A stretch of DNA of 64,000 nt from Akkermansiaceae bacterium (GCA_018402445.1 JAGYIT010000011.1:58318-122317); one strand, 5' to 3'; shown: positions 37,716-47,371, counted from the stretch's first letter. The notes: generated by a model from the letters alone, not told the origin. Numbers and translations are program-made.

Positions 37716-37733
37716 TGTGACGATTTGGTCACA
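37716..37733. promoter_or_regulatory. Palindromic operator candidate upstream of the response regulator
   Basis: TGTGAC-GATTTG-GTCACA is a perfect 6+6 inverted repeat 49-66 nt upstream of the regulator start. It resembles a CRP/FNR-type site but with two more bases between the TGTGA half-sites than the E. coli consensus. Which protein binds is unknown. Confidence 0.4.
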
Positions 37734-37960
37734 GTGGATGCGGAGTGTGCGCGGCCCAGTGTCCTCGTTTCCCACGAGCTGCATGCCGGGCGGGTGAGTT
37801 CGGCGGCGAGTTCGCGGTTGGCGGTGATCGGTGCGCAGAGCACGGAGTTTTGCGGGGGTAAAAGGGTCGATTGCATGATTATGGATGATCCAAGCAGTCG
37901 CGCTGCGGGGACACACGCAAAATCTCCGCAGGGGAGGCCAATTTCTAGGGCATACAAGCT

Positions 37961-38200
37961 TCACCCCAACTTTCCATTACCGCGGCGCAGGTTCGGTTTA
38001 TCGCAGGCCGGGCAGTGACAAAGGTTCCCGGTATGACCGGAAACGAACACATTGCCGCAGATCCGGCAAACTATCCTGGCGCGCACCAGACGGCTCTCCG
38101 CCCGTAGGTGGAGTAGCCTTGAAACCACGGAAAAACCGGCTGTAAGGAGCAGGCTCACAGACAGCACAATCAGCACGAACTCATTGAGGCTCAGCGACAT
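37961..38200 (-). CDS. Small membrane-anchored zinc-ribbon protein
   Basis: The 79-residue product has one membrane segment near the N-terminus (FVLIVLSVSLLLTAGFSVVS) followed by a zinc ribbon with CRICGN and CHCPACDK. It overlaps the end of the TonB-like gene by 20 nt and is last in the ExbB/ExbD/TonB-like unit. A role in that complex or in metal sensing is possible but not shown. Confidence 0.7.
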   Translation of the reverse strand: MSLSLNEFVLIVLSVSLLLTAGFSVVSRLLHLRAESRLVRARIVCRICGNVFVSGHTGNLCHCPACDKPNLRRGNGKLG

Positions 38201-38936
38201 CTTCCCTCCGGTTCACGAAATCCACACGCAGTCCGAACCAACGCTCGCCGGTTCCCTCCTTGAAACGCAATCCCCGCAGCCAACTCTCCATCGCCTTCTG
38301 CGCGGGATCGTCGCCTCCTGCCAGTGGAATCAACTCCGCCACGGAGCCATGTTCGCGTAGGCTCATGGCGAAGCGCAGCGAGTCCGGTGCGATCTCCGCC
38401 CCGGCGGGCATCTCGAAATTCGGCATTTTCTCCGGCAGCCATTGCTGGGCAGCTTTGTCGTAAGGGATCAATACGGGGATGCGCCTCGTTTCTCCTGTTG
38501 CGGAAACTTCCGGCAGATGACCGGCCGGGGTTTCCTGGATCGCGGGAATTACCCGTTTTCCCTTCTGCGTGATCTCCGCGCGCACCACCGGTTCCTTCTC
38601 CGGGAGGTTGCGCATGGTCATCCGGTAATCCTTCAAGGTATCCAAATTCCCGCCGTCCAAAAATACGGCCATATCACCTTCTTTGTCCACCTCCAGCCGC
38701 CCCGGGAAAGGCCCGTTTTCCTCAGCCTCCAGAAGCCATGCGCGCGCCATCCCCTCATCGCTAAAAAGGATCAAGCCCGCCCCCGGCGCGGGCGAGTCGC
38801 GGAGGGCGGGCTGGCGCAGATCGAAGGCTCCGGCGAAAACCGCGAAGAGCAACGCGACCACAACGAAAGCGAGCAACTTGTCCCTTCCCAAGCTTTCCGA
38901 TTTCTTCCAGTCGAAAATGAGATCTTCCTTCATCAT
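38181..38936 (-). CDS. TonB-like or energy-transduction membrane protein
   Basis: The 251-residue product has a cytoplasmic N-terminus, one membrane segment (KLLAFVVVALLFAVFAGAFD), and a periplasmic region ending in AQKAMESWLRGLRFKEGTGE and RWFGLRVDFVNRRED, which recalls a TonB C-terminal fold. It starts at an ATG that overlaps the ExbD stop. With the ExbB- and ExbD-like genes it would form a proton-motive-force transducer across the envelope. The TonB assignment rests mainly on gene order, as the Pro-rich spacer is absent. Confidence 0.6.
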   Translation of the reverse strand: MMKEDLIFDWKKSESLGRDKLLAFVVVALLFAVFAGAFDLRQPALRDSPAPGAGLILFSDEGMARAWLLEAEENGPFPGRLEVDKEGDMAVFLDGGNLDTLKDYRMTMRNLPEKEPVVRAEITQKGKRVIPAIQETPAGHLPEVSATGETRRIPVLIPYDKAAQQWLPEKMPNFEMPAGAEIAPDSLRFAMSLREHGSVAELIPLAGGDDPAQKAMESWLRGLRFKEGTGERWFGLRVDFVNRREDVAEPQ

Positions 38937-39388
38937 TCCGGCGCACCTCCGGCGGGTTCAGGCTTTGGTTCGCTGGATTTCGCGTCGCCCACCAACGCCA
39001 GCTTGAAACCCGCCGCGAGAACCATCTCTGTCACTTTACGCTCCATCCCCACGGTTGTGCGCGCATCCGTCTTTAGCAGCACGATGGCTCGTGACATCCG
39101 CTCATCGTTCCGCAGCTCATCAAGCCGCGTGCCAAGCCCCTCCAGTGTGACCGCCTGCCTGCCGAGGTAAACGGGCGCCTTCTCATCCCCCTGCCCCACC
39201 GTCACCACGATGGAGTCCCCGTAGCGCTGCATCTGGAAACGCGACGAAGGCACCTCCACGGAGATCCCGCTCTGACTCAAGAACATCGGCCCGAGCAGCA
39301 GCAGCATCGTCGCCAGCGCGAAGAGATCGAACAGCGGCAGCGCGTGCAGGAATCCCGGCTTCTCCTCCAGCGTCGTTTCCAGCTTCAT
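38933..39388 (-). CDS. ExbD/TolR-family biopolymer transport protein
   Basis: The 151-residue product has a single N-terminal membrane segment (LPLFDLFALATMLLLLGPMF) containing the Asp that in ExbD/TolR carries the proton relay (PLFDLFALA), then a periplasmic domain with GQGDEKAPVYLGRQAVTLEG, VLLKTDARTTVGMERKV and a Pro/Glu tail. Its start codon shares one base with the ExbB stop. Acts with ExbB to energise TonB-like protein. Confidence 0.82.
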   Translation of the reverse strand: MKLETTLEEKPGFLHALPLFDLFALATMLLLLGPMFLSQSGISVEVPSSRFQMQRYGDSIVVTVGQGDEKAPVYLGRQAVTLEGLGTRLDELRNDERMSRAIVLLKTDARTTVGMERKVTEMVLAAGFKLALVGDAKSSEPKPEPAGGAPE

Positions 39389-40104
39389 TACTCGGCGGGT
39401 GGCGGGGTTTCTGTATTACCTTTCGCACGCTTCTTGCCGTGCGTGACCTCACCCCGGAACGACGCGAACTCTTCCTCCCGCGAGTCCGCGATCAGATGGA
39501 CGATCTCGATCCCCGCCCGCTCCAGGCGGCTTGCCAGCCTCCGCGAGCGCCCCACGAAGTAGAGGTAAAACACATACATCGGCACTGCCACCGTCAGCCC
39601 CACCACCGAGGTGATCAGCGCCGTCATCACCCCTGAGGATAGCTCGCCGGGCATCGTGGCTCCGCCCTGTTCGCTCACCCGCTGGAAGGCATCCACCATA
39701 CCCAGCATCGTCCCCAGCATTCCCACCAAGGGAGCCAGCAGCGCCACCGCGAGGATCGCGCGGATGTTTTTCTCGATCCTCGGCACCTCGAGCTGCCCCG
39801 CCTCCCGCACCACATCGATCAGATCACGCCTCTCCAGATAGTAGCGCAACAAGCCCGCGTGCGCCACCCGACCCACCGGCCCCGGCGCCCGCGCGGCCTC
39901 GTGCAGAGCCTCCGCGAACGCCCGCCGCCTCACGTGGACAGCCAGCCCCACCAGTAGCGAACTGACGTTGATCCTCGCTCTATGGAAATAGAAGAGACGC
40001 TCCACCACGCAGACCGATCCGAAAAATCCCAGCGCCAGCAGCACCCACACGAGCGGCCCCCCTTTCTCGATCAGTCCCGATACCTCCCACTGCGCCAAAA
40101 TCAT
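39388..40104 (-). CDS. MotA/TolQ/ExbB proton channel family protein
   Basis: The 238-residue product has three membrane segments: WVLLALGFFGSVCVVERLF (~17-38), AILAVALLAPLVGMLGTMLG (~115-135) and MTALITSVVGLTVAVPMYVF (~155-180), with the ExbB/TolQ-typical LAPLVGMLGTMLGMVDAFQ. The start at 40104 was preferred because the upstream extension is charged and unlike the family. First gene of the ExbB-ExbD-TonB-like-zinc ribbon operon and divergent from the AEC transporter. Confidence 0.88.
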   Translation of the reverse strand: MILAQWEVSGLIEKGGPLVWVLLALGFFGSVCVVERLFYFHRARINVSSLLVGLAVHVRRRAFAEALHEAARAPGPVGRVAHAGLLRYYLERRDLIDVVREAGQLEVPRIEKNIRAILAVALLAPLVGMLGTMLGMVDAFQRVSEQGGATMPGELSSGVMTALITSVVGLTVAVPMYVFYLYFVGRSRRLASRLERAGIEIVHLIADSREEEFASFRGEVTHGKKRAKGNTETPPPAE

Positions 40105-40216
40105 CCTGCCCGTAAAATAAACCCCACCCGCCCGCGCAATCAATCCAGAAAATACCGGCCTGCCCGCGCGCACTCCAGAATCGACATTCCCCACCCTTCT
40201 CCCGAATCTGCCGCCG

Positions 40217-41176
40217 TTGCCCGCTTTATCGCCCATCACCATCATCCTCGCCGTCCTGCCCGTCTATCTACTGATGGCCGGGGGTGCCGCGTTGCGTAAG
40301 ATCGGCGTGCTCCGAAGCGATCACGACATCGGGGTCATGCACGTGATTTTTTCCGTGATGCTGCCCTGCTATATCCTCGACCGCACCCTCGGCGCGGAGG
40401 TACTGCGCGACGCCCGCACCCTCGTCACCGGCGCGGGCCTAGGCTTTTCGCTGATCATTGCCGGAATAGGCATCGGGTATGGGGTCGGAAAACTCATCGG
40501 TCTCGCGCCGGGGCAGGGCCGACGGACATTCGCGCTCGCTTCGGGCTGCCAGAACTTCGGATTCAGTGCCGTGCCCGTCGTCGAGATCCTCTGGGGCGGC
40601 TCCGCCGTGGCACTGCTCTTCGTCCATAACCTCGGCGTCGAGGTCGCCATCTGGTCGGTCGGTGTGATGCTCGTGTCCGGCGGCACCGGCATCCCTTGGA
40701 AACGCCTCATCAATGGCCCCATTATCGCCGTAGCCATCGGCCTCATCCTCGTCGCGCTGCGCATCGACGACAAGATCACCGGCCCCGTCCGCGAGGCGAT
40801 CTCGATGATCGGCATCGGCGCGTTTCCCCTCGCGATCATGATGACCGGCGCGACCATCATGGATCTCGCCACCGCCGAGAAACCCTCGTGGAAAATCATG
40901 GGCGCCGCTTGCGTCGTCCGCCTCGCACTGGCTCCCGTCGTCATCATCCTTTGCGCGAAATACATCCCCATGGCCGTCGAGCTGAAGCAAATCCTCGTCG
41001 TCCAGGCCGCCATGCCCGCCGCGCTCGGCCCGATCCTCATCGCCCGCATGTACGACGGGCGACCCGCCGTCGCCGTGCAGGTCGTCGTCGCGACAACGGT
41101 TATCTCGCTTTTCACCCTGCCCTACATCATCACCTACGGCATCCGCTTTCTGGAGCTGACTCCGCTTGCTCCGTAA
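40217..41176 (+). CDS. AEC (auxin efflux carrier) family transporter
   Basis: The 319-residue product has about ten hydrophobic segments, the N-terminal one being ITIILAVLPVYLLMAGGAAL, with VMHVIFSVMLPCYILDRTLG, GCQNFGFSAVPVVEILWGGS and AAMPAALGPILIARMYDG. These match the AEC/BASS-like 10-TM fold, transporters of small acids. Start is TTG at 40217, as no ATG fits. It ends 15 nt before glnD, suggesting co-transcription. Substrate unknown. Confidence 0.82.
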   Translation: MPALSPITIILAVLPVYLLMAGGAALRKIGVLRSDHDIGVMHVIFSVMLPCYILDRTLGAEVLRDARTLVTGAGLGFSLIIAGIGIGYGVGKLIGLAPGQGRRTFALASGCQNFGFSAVPVVEILWGGSAVALLFVHNLGVEVAIWSVGVMLVSGGTGIPWKRLINGPIIAVAIGLILVALRIDDKITGPVREAISMIGIGAFPLAIMMTGATIMDLATAEKPSWKIMGAACVVRLALAPVVIILCAKYIPMAVELKQILVVQAAMPAALGPILIARMYDGRPAVAVQVVVATTVISLFTLPYIITYGIRFLELTPLAP

Positions 41177-41191
41177 AAAATCACTTCCCGC

Positions 41192-43924
41192 ATGTCCGAA
41201 CCTCACAAATCCGTCTCCCTCCAGCCCGCCATCGAAGGCCAGCTCTCCCCCGCCGAGCGGGTCTCCCTCTACAAGCGTTTCATCGATACGGAGCAGGAAA
41301 ACATCCTCGCCCGGCACCGCGAGGGCGCGGGCGGCCTTGAGATCTGCCACGCGCGCTCCGCGATGATCGACACCCTCATCGCCGCCATCCTCCGCGCCAC
41401 CATCAATTCGCAAGGCCTCGCCGAATCTCCCCTCGCCCTTGTCGCCGTCGGCGGATACGGGCGCGGCACGCTGAACCCCGGCTCCGACATCGACCTCCTT
41501 TTCCTCCTCCCCCGCGCCTCCACCAAACTCCCGAAAAACGTCCAGGAACTCGTCCAGACCATCCTCTACCCACTGTGGGATTGCGGCTTCAAGCTCGGCC
41601 ATTCCTGCCGCTCCGTCGCGGAGTGCATCCAGCAGGCGCGCGCCGACCCGCAGAACCTCACCGCGCTGCTGGACAGCCGCCTGATCGCCGGAAACGACAC
41701 CCTTTTCCGCGATCTCCTCGTCGCCTTCGAAAAAAACTGCGTCGCAAAAGGCCAAGACGCCTTCTTCGACATGCGCCGCCAGGATCTCCGCTCCCGCCAC
41801 CAGAAAAGCTCCTACACCGTTTTCCTCCAGGAACCCAACGTAAAGGAATCCTGCGGCGGCCTGCGCGATTACCAGAACATGCTCTGGGTAGCCCGCATCA
41901 AGGCCGGCGCCAAAGATCTGCGGAAACTCGTCGATGACCGCCTCATCACCGCCAACACCCTCCGCGAAATCGAGGACGCACACGATTTCATCATGCGCGT
42001 CCGCAACGAACTCCACTACCACAGCGGCAAGGCTACCGACATCCTCACCCTCCAACTCCAGGGCGTCGTCGCCACCGCCTTCGGCTATCCGCAGCGCAGC
42101 ATCCTGCGCCGCACCGAGGCTTTCATGCGCGACTACTACACCCACACCCGCCACCTCTACCGCCACGCCACCTCCCTAATGGAGACCTTCCAGATCCAGC
42201 AGGAAGCCGTCGCTGAAACGGGCTTCCGCTCCTTTCTCACCTTCCGGAAAAAAAAGCGCGAGGAGTTCGATAGCTTCATCGCCCGCGACGGGCGCATCTA
42301 CCCGGCGAACAACGAAATCTTCAAGGAGGATATCCACCGCCTCATGCGCCTCTTTCAGCATTGCCAGGTGCGCGAGCTCCGGCTCTCCCCGCCCATGCGC
42401 CGCCTCATCGCCAGCCACTGGGAGGACATCGACCGCACCTTCCGCTACCACAAGGCGAACCGCGAAACCTTCAAAGCCATCCTCGAGCGGAAAGGCGAGG
42501 TCGCGCGCACCCTGCGCCAGATGCACCGCATCGGCTTTCTCGGACGATACCTGCCGGAGTTTGGTGCGCTTGACTGCCTAGTCCAGCACGAGTTCTTCCA
42601 CCGCTACACCGCCGACGAGCACACCCTCCGCTGCATCGACGAACTCGACAAGCTCGTCGGCGACACCAACCCGAAGCTGGAGATCTTCCGCCGCCTCTTC
42701 CACGAGGTCGTCGATCCCTACGCCCTCTACCTCGCCCTCATCCTGCACGACACCGGGCGCTCGGAAAACGTCCGCGAGCATATCGACGGCTCGGCCATGC
42801 TCGCCACCAAACTCTGCTCCCGACTCCAGATCACCGGCCGCCGCCGCGCTAGGATCATGTTCCTGGTGGACAACCACCTCACCTTCTGGCGCACCGCCAC
42901 CACGCGGAACTTGGAGGATCCCGAGGTCATCGCCGAGTTTGCCGCCATCATGAAAACCCCGGAGAACCTCGACGCCCTTCTCCTTTTCACCTACTGCGAC
43001 ACCAACGGCACCGCCCCCGACGCATGGAACGGCTGGAAGGAATCCCTCATGCTACAGCTCCACAAGGCTACCCGCCGTTTCCTCCTGGAGGGCCGGGAAA
43101 ACTTCACCCGCAAGCTCGACGCCGACCGCCGCGTCCTCCGCGCCGAGGTCACCGCCCTCATGCCGGAGGATTTCGCCGCCGAGATCCGCCAGCACTTCGA
43201 CCGCACCCCCGCCGCCGCCTTCGCCTACCGCGAGGCTCCTTTCATCGCCACCCAGATCAAGGCCGTCCGCGAGTTTCTTGAACAGGAAAGCGGCGGGAAA
43301 AACCCCAACGCCTTCCGTGTGCGCTGGCTCGAACATCCCGACAAAGGCTATTCCGAGCTCATCCTCACCACCCGCAACCGCCCCCTGCTGCTGGAGAAAC
43401 TCTGCTGCGCCCTCGCCGCCGAGCAGGTGAACATCCTCTCCGCCGATCTCTTCACCCGCACCGACCAAATCGTTGTGAACATCTTCCGCGTCTGCACCAC
43501 GAACTTCGAGCCCGTCTCCGACGAAGCCACCCGCAAGCGTTTCCTCGCCACCTTCACCACCATCTTCGGCACCGAGCGCTACGAGCCAGAAACCTTCCTG
43601 AAACGCAAGGCGAACTTCCTCAAGCCCCGCGCCGAGACCGGCCTTTCCGTCCCTGTCCGCGCCCACGTCTCCAACGACCTCCACCCCTCCTGCACCACCG
43701 TAGAGATCCAGGCGCTCGACCGCATCGGCCTCCTCCACGATCTCTTCCACACCGTCAACGAAGCCGGCCTCGACACCACCCACGCCCGCATCTGCACCGA
43801 GAAAGGCGTCGCCATGGACACCCTCTACATCACCATCCCCGGCGGCGGCAAAGTCACCGACGAAGCCCGCCTCCGCGCCCTCGAGGAAAATTTCAACACC
43901 CTCGTGGACCGCCCCGAGGCGTGA
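41192..43924 (+). CDS. glnD: PII uridylyltransferase / uridylyl-removing enzyme GlnD
   Basis: The 910-residue product has all four GlnD domains. The nucleotidyltransferase motif is VGGYGRGTLNPGSDIDLLFL (~88-107), followed by a helical GlnD domain, an HD hydrolase with LILHDTGRSENVREHIDG (~516), and two C-terminal ACT domains (~713-790 and ~832-900: VEIQALDRIGLLHDLFHTVN). Family role: uridylylates PII at low glutamine and removes UMP at high glutamine, controlling nitrogen assimilation. Its length is typical. Confidence 0.95.
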   Translation: MSEPHKSVSLQPAIEGQLSPAERVSLYKRFIDTEQENILARHREGAGGLEICHARSAMIDTLIAAILRATINSQGLAESPLALVAVGGYGRGTLNPGSDIDLLFLLPRASTKLPKNVQELVQTILYPLWDCGFKLGHSCRSVAECIQQARADPQNLTALLDSRLIAGNDTLFRDLLVAFEKNCVAKGQDAFFDMRRQDLRSRHQKSSYTVFLQEPNVKESCGGLRDYQNMLWVARIKAGAKDLRKLVDDRLITANTLREIEDAHDFIMRVRNELHYHSGKATDILTLQLQGVVATAFGYPQRSILRRTEAFMRDYYTHTRHLYRHATSLMETFQIQQEAVAETGFRSFLTFRKKKREEFDSFIARDGRIYPANNEIFKEDIHRLMRLFQHCQVRELRLSPPMRRLIASHWEDIDRTFRYHKANRETFKAILERKGEVARTLRQMHRIGFLGRYLPEFGALDCLVQHEFFHRYTADEHTLRCIDELDKLVGDTNPKLEIFRRLFHEVVDPYALYLALILHDTGRSENVREHIDGSAMLATKLCSRLQITGRRRARIMFLVDNHLTFWRTATTRNLEDPEVIAEFAAIMKTPENLDALLLFTYCDTNGTAPDAWNGWKESLMLQLHKATRRFLLEGRENFTRKLDADRRVLRAEVTALMPEDFAAEIRQHFDRTPAAAFAYREAPFIATQIKAVREFLEQESGGKNPNAFRVRWLEHPDKGYSELILTTRNRPLLLEKLCCALAAEQVNILSADLFTRTDQIVVNIFRVCTTNFEPVSDEATRKRFLATFTTIFGTERYEPETFLKRKANFLKPRAETGLSVPVRAHVSNDLHPSCTTVEIQALDRIGLLHDLFHTVNEAGLDTTHARICTEKGVAMDTLYITIPGGGKVTDEARLRALEENFNTLVDRPEA

Positions 43925-43960
43925 GGGCATGGAGCGGCGGATCGGAATCCGCCGATGCCC
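43925..43960. repeat. Inverted repeat after glnD (nested hairpin)
   Basis: GGGCAT ... ATGCCC enclose an inner stem GGCGGAT / ATCCGCC with a 4-nt loop. It begins right after the glnD stop, and a third copy of the core (GGCGGATTCC) follows at about 44018. It may act as a transcript end or be a dispersed element at the boundary of the R-M region. Confidence 0.6.
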
Positions 43961-44147
43961 ATGGCAAGCCGATGATCCGCGCCTCCGCTCTTCCCCATCT
44001 TCACCTCATGGGCTGGGCGGATTCCGAAGCTTTCAACAAATGGCTCAGGTAGCGTCCGCCATTTTAAACTTCCCCCAAATACCGGCCCCGCTAGAACTGG
44101 CTGGAGAAATAGCGCCCAGAATCGCAGGCACCGTCCCCTTCAACGCA

Positions 44148-47100
44148 ATGACTCCCTCAGGAATCAGCTACCACGACATCCCCGATCCCCCGCGTGCCTC
44201 CCTCAAGGAAGATGGCATCGAATCCGGTTTCATCGGCAAGCTCCAGGGGCTGAAATACGAATACCGCCCGGACATCACCGACCGCGCCTCGCTGGAGAGG
44301 AATTTCCGGGAAAAGTTCGAGGCTCTGAACCGCGTCAACCTCACCGACAGCGAGTTCGCCCGCCTGCTGGATGAGATCGTCACGCCGGATGTCTTCACCG
44401 CCTCCAAGACCCTGCGCAGCATCAACAGCTTCACCCGCGACGACGGCACGCCGCTCAACTACTCCCTCGTCAACCTCAAGGACTGGTGCAAGAACCACTT
44501 CGAGGTCATCACCCAGCTCCGCATCAACACGGACAACAGCCACCACCGCTACGATGTCATCCTGCTCATCAACGGCGTGCCCTGCGTGCAGATCGAGCTC
44601 AAGACCCTCGGCGTCCCTCCTCGCAAGGCCATGGAGCAGATCGTCGAATACAAGAACGATCCCGGCAACGGCTACGGCAGGACGCTGCTCTGCTTCATGC
44701 AGCTCTTCATCGTCAGCAACCGCGACCGCACCCATTACTTCGCCAACAACAACACCCGCCACTTCGCCTTCAACGCGGAAGAGCGCTTCCTCCCAGTCTA
44801 TGAGTTCGCGGACGAGGCCAACCGCAAGATCACCCACCTCTACGAATTCGCGGAGCATTTCCTGAAAAAGTGCGACCTCGGCCGCACGATCAGCCGTTAC
44901 ATGGTGCTGCTCGCCGGCGAGCAAAAGCTCCTGATGATGCGCCCCTATCAGGTCTATCAGGTGAAAAACATCGTCCAGTGCATCGAGGATGATTCCGGCA
45001 ACGGTTACATCTGGAGCACCACCGGCAGCGGCAAGACCCTCACCTCCTTCAAGGCCTCCACCCTGCTCAAGGAAAACGACCACATCCACAAATGCGTCTT
45101 CGTGGTGGACCGCAAGGATCTCGACCGCCAGACGCGCGAGGAGTTCAACAAGTTCCAGGAAGGCTGCGTCGAGGAAAACACCAACACCGCCACCCTCGTC
45201 CGCCGCCTGCTTTCCCGGGACTACGCCGACAAGGTCATCGTCACCACCATCCAGAAGCTCGGCCTCGCGCTGGATGAAACCAGCAAGCGCAACAAGCAGC
45301 GGAAAAAGAACGACCAGCCCACCTACAAGGAGATGCTCGCCCCGCTCTCCGGCAAACGCATCGTCTTCATCTTCGACGAGTGCCACCGCTCCCAGTTCGG
45401 CGAGAACCACAAGTCGATCAAGGAGTTCTTCCCCAAGGCCCAGCTCTTCGGGTTCACCGGCACGCCCATCTTCGAGGAAAACGCCGCCCAGCAGAAAATC
45501 ACGGACACGCAGGCCTCCATGAAGACCACGGAAGACCTGTTCCAGAAGCGGCTCCACGCCTACACCATCACCCACGCCATCGAGGACGGGAACGTCCTGC
45601 GCTTCCACATCGATTTCTTCAAGCCCGAGGGCAAGAACCCGCCCAAGCCCGGCGAAGCCATCGCCAAGAAAGCCGTCATCGAATCCATCCTCTCAAAACA
45701 CGACCCATCCACCGATCACCGCCGCTTCAACGCCATCCTCGCTACCTCGTCCATCAACGACGCCATCGAATACCACGCCCTGTTCAAGGCGATGCAGGCG
45801 GAGAAACAGGCCGCCGATCCCGATTTCAAACCGCTGAACATCGCCTGCGTCTTCTCCCCGCCCGCCGAGGGCGATCCCGATGTGAAGCAGATCCAGGAAG
45901 ACCTGCCGCAGGAGCAGGCGGACAACGAGGAAGACCCCGAGGGCAAGAAAGCCGCGCTGAAATCCATCCTCGCCGATTACAACGCCCGCTACGGCACGAA
46001 CCACCGCCTCTCCGATTTCGATCTCTACTACCAGGACATCCAGAAGCGCATCAAGGATCAGCAGTGGCCGAACGCCGATCATCCCGCCGCGCAGAAGATC
46101 GATATCACCATCGTAGTGGACATGTTGCTCACCGGCTTCGATTCCAAGTTCCTGAACACGCTCTACGTGGACAAGAACCTCAAGCACCACGGCCTCATCC
46201 AGGCCTTCTCCCGCACCAACCGCGTGCTCAACGGCACGAAACCCTACGGCAACATCCTCGACTTCCGCCAGCAGCAGGACGCCGTGGATGCCGCCATCGC
46301 CCTCTTCTCCGGCGAGAAATCCGGCGAGCAGGCGCGGGAAATCTGGCTCGTGGACAAGGCTCCGGTCGTCATCAAGAAGCTGGAGGCCGCTGTCCAGCAG
46401 TTGGACGGCTTCATGAAATCCCAGGGTCTCGACTGCACGCCCTCCGAGGTGGCGAACCTCAAGGGCGATGCCGCCAAGGTGGCTTTCTGCACCCACATGA
46501 AGGAGGTTCAGCGCCTCGCCACCCAGCTCGACCAATACACCGACCTCACCGGCGAGGACAAGACCGCCATCGCCCAGGTGCTGCCGGATGAGGTGCGACG
46601 TGGCTTCAAGGGCGAGTATCTGGAAACCGCCAAGCGGCTGCGCGAACAGCAAGGCAAGGGCGTCGAGCAGCCCGGCACCGAAAACCCCGCCGACCAGATC
46701 GACTTCGAGTTCGTCCTCTTCGCCTCCGCCGTCATCGATTACGACTACATCATGGGCCTCATCGCCAGGTTCTCGGAAAAGGGGCCGGGCAAATCGAAGA
46801 TGACCCACGAGGAACTCATCGGCCTCATCAGCGCCGATGCCAAGTTCATGGACGAGCGCGACGACATCGCCGAATACATCGGCACGCTCAAGGCGGGCGA
46901 AGGCCTCAGCGAAACCGCCATCCGCGACGGCTACACCCGCTTCAAGGCGGAGAGGAACGCCAAGGAACTCGCCGCCATCGCGCAAAAACACGGCCTCGCC
47001 ACCGCCGCCCTCCAGACCTTCGTGGACGGCATCCTCGACCGCATGATCTTCGATGGCGAGCACCTCGGCGACCTCATGGCCCCGCTCGATCTCGCATGGA

Positions 47101-47207
47101 AAGCCCGCACCCAGGCCGAACTCGCCCTCATGGCCGACCTCCACCCCCTCCTCACCAAACGCGCCGCTGGCCGCGACATCTCAGGACTCAGCGCGTATGA
47201 GCAATAA
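44148..47207 (+). CDS. hsdR: Type I restriction enzyme R subunit HsdR
   Basis: The 1019-residue product has an N-terminal PD-(D/E)xK nuclease (YDVILLINGVPCVQIELKTL, ~135-154), a DEAD-like motor with Walker A STTGSGKTLTSF (~287-298), motif II FDECHRSQFG (~408-417), motif III FTGTPIFEE (~436), and AFSRTNRVLNG late in the motor, then a helical C-terminus. Family role: ATP-driven translocation and cutting of DNA lacking the modification laid down by HsdM/HsdS. Start chosen at MTPSGISYHDIPD. The frame runs ~70 codons upstream, but that part looks non-coding. Confidence 0.93.
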   Translation: MTPSGISYHDIPDPPRASLKEDGIESGFIGKLQGLKYEYRPDITDRASLERNFREKFEALNRVNLTDSEFARLLDEIVTPDVFTASKTLRSINSFTRDDGTPLNYSLVNLKDWCKNHFEVITQLRINTDNSHHRYDVILLINGVPCVQIELKTLGVPPRKAMEQIVEYKNDPGNGYGRTLLCFMQLFIVSNRDRTHYFANNNTRHFAFNAEERFLPVYEFADEANRKITHLYEFAEHFLKKCDLGRTISRYMVLLAGEQKLLMMRPYQVYQVKNIVQCIEDDSGNGYIWSTTGSGKTLTSFKASTLLKENDHIHKCVFVVDRKDLDRQTREEFNKFQEGCVEENTNTATLVRRLLSRDYADKVIVTTIQKLGLALDETSKRNKQRKKNDQPTYKEMLAPLSGKRIVFIFDECHRSQFGENHKSIKEFFPKAQLFGFTGTPIFEENAAQQKITDTQASMKTTEDLFQKRLHAYTITHAIEDGNVLRFHIDFFKPEGKNPPKPGEAIAKKAVIESILSKHDPSTDHRRFNAILATSSINDAIEYHALFKAMQAEKQAADPDFKPLNIACVFSPPAEGDPDVKQIQEDLPQEQADNEEDPEGKKAALKSILADYNARYGTNHRLSDFDLYYQDIQKRIKDQQWPNADHPAAQKIDITIVVDMLLTGFDSKFLNTLYVDKNLKHHGLIQAFSRTNRVLNGTKPYGNILDFRQQQDAVDAAIALFSGEKSGEQAREIWLVDKAPVVIKKLEAAVQQLDGFMKSQGLDCTPSEVANLKGDAAKVAFCTHMKEVQRLATQLDQYTDLTGEDKTAIAQVLPDEVRRGFKGEYLETAKRLREQQGKGVEQPGTENPADQIDFEFVLFASAVIDYDYIMGLIARFSEKGPGKSKMTHEELIGLISADAKFMDERDDIAEYIGTLKAGEGLSETAIRDGYTRFKAERNAKELAAIAQKHGLATAALQTFVDGILDRMIFDGEHLGDLMAPLDLAWKARTQAELALMADLHPLLTKRAAGRDISGLSAYEQ

Positions 47208-47242
47208 AACACGGAATCTAATTACGGCGAATCTGCCACAAT

Positions 47243-47268
47243 TAAAGGTTTCGAATTCGAGACCTTTA
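47243..47268. promoter_or_regulatory. Palindrome upstream of the kilA-N gene (core TCGAATTCGA)
   Basis: A 26-bp inverted repeat, arms AAAGGT...ACCTTT around a TCGAATTCGA core, has one mismatched pair. It lies about 135 nt upstream of the kilA-N start in the hsdR-kilA-N gap. The same 10-bp core recurs in a palindrome inside kilA-N (47607-47630), so an autoregulatory operator is plausible. Confidence 0.4.
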
Positions 47269-47351
47269 GATCCCGCCCTGTCGGTTTCCAGCACCCCAGC
47301 CATCAACCATATTGTTGGCGTCACCAAAATGGTTCCGTCCATCAGTGCCAT

Positions 47352-47371
47352 ACCTCTCGAAATCGAGAGGT
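47352..47371. promoter_or_regulatory. Inverted repeat just upstream of the kilA-N gene
   Basis: ACCTCTCGA-AA-TCGAGAGGT, arms of 9 bp with a 2-nt spacer, ends 31 nt before the kilA-N start. A hairpin or operator at this position could control translation or transcription of the downstream genes. Confidence 0.4.

Noticed and set aside
37695..37964. Long open frames on the minus strand upstream of the response regulator
   Set aside because: Arg/Pro/Ser-rich composition with no domain, overlapping a likely operator; looks like a GC-rich chance frame.
43929..44147. N-terminal extension of HsdR beginning MERRIGIRRC
   Set aside because: It lies in the post-glnD inverted repeat and its Arg/Pro-rich sequence does not resemble HsdR; a later ATG is used.
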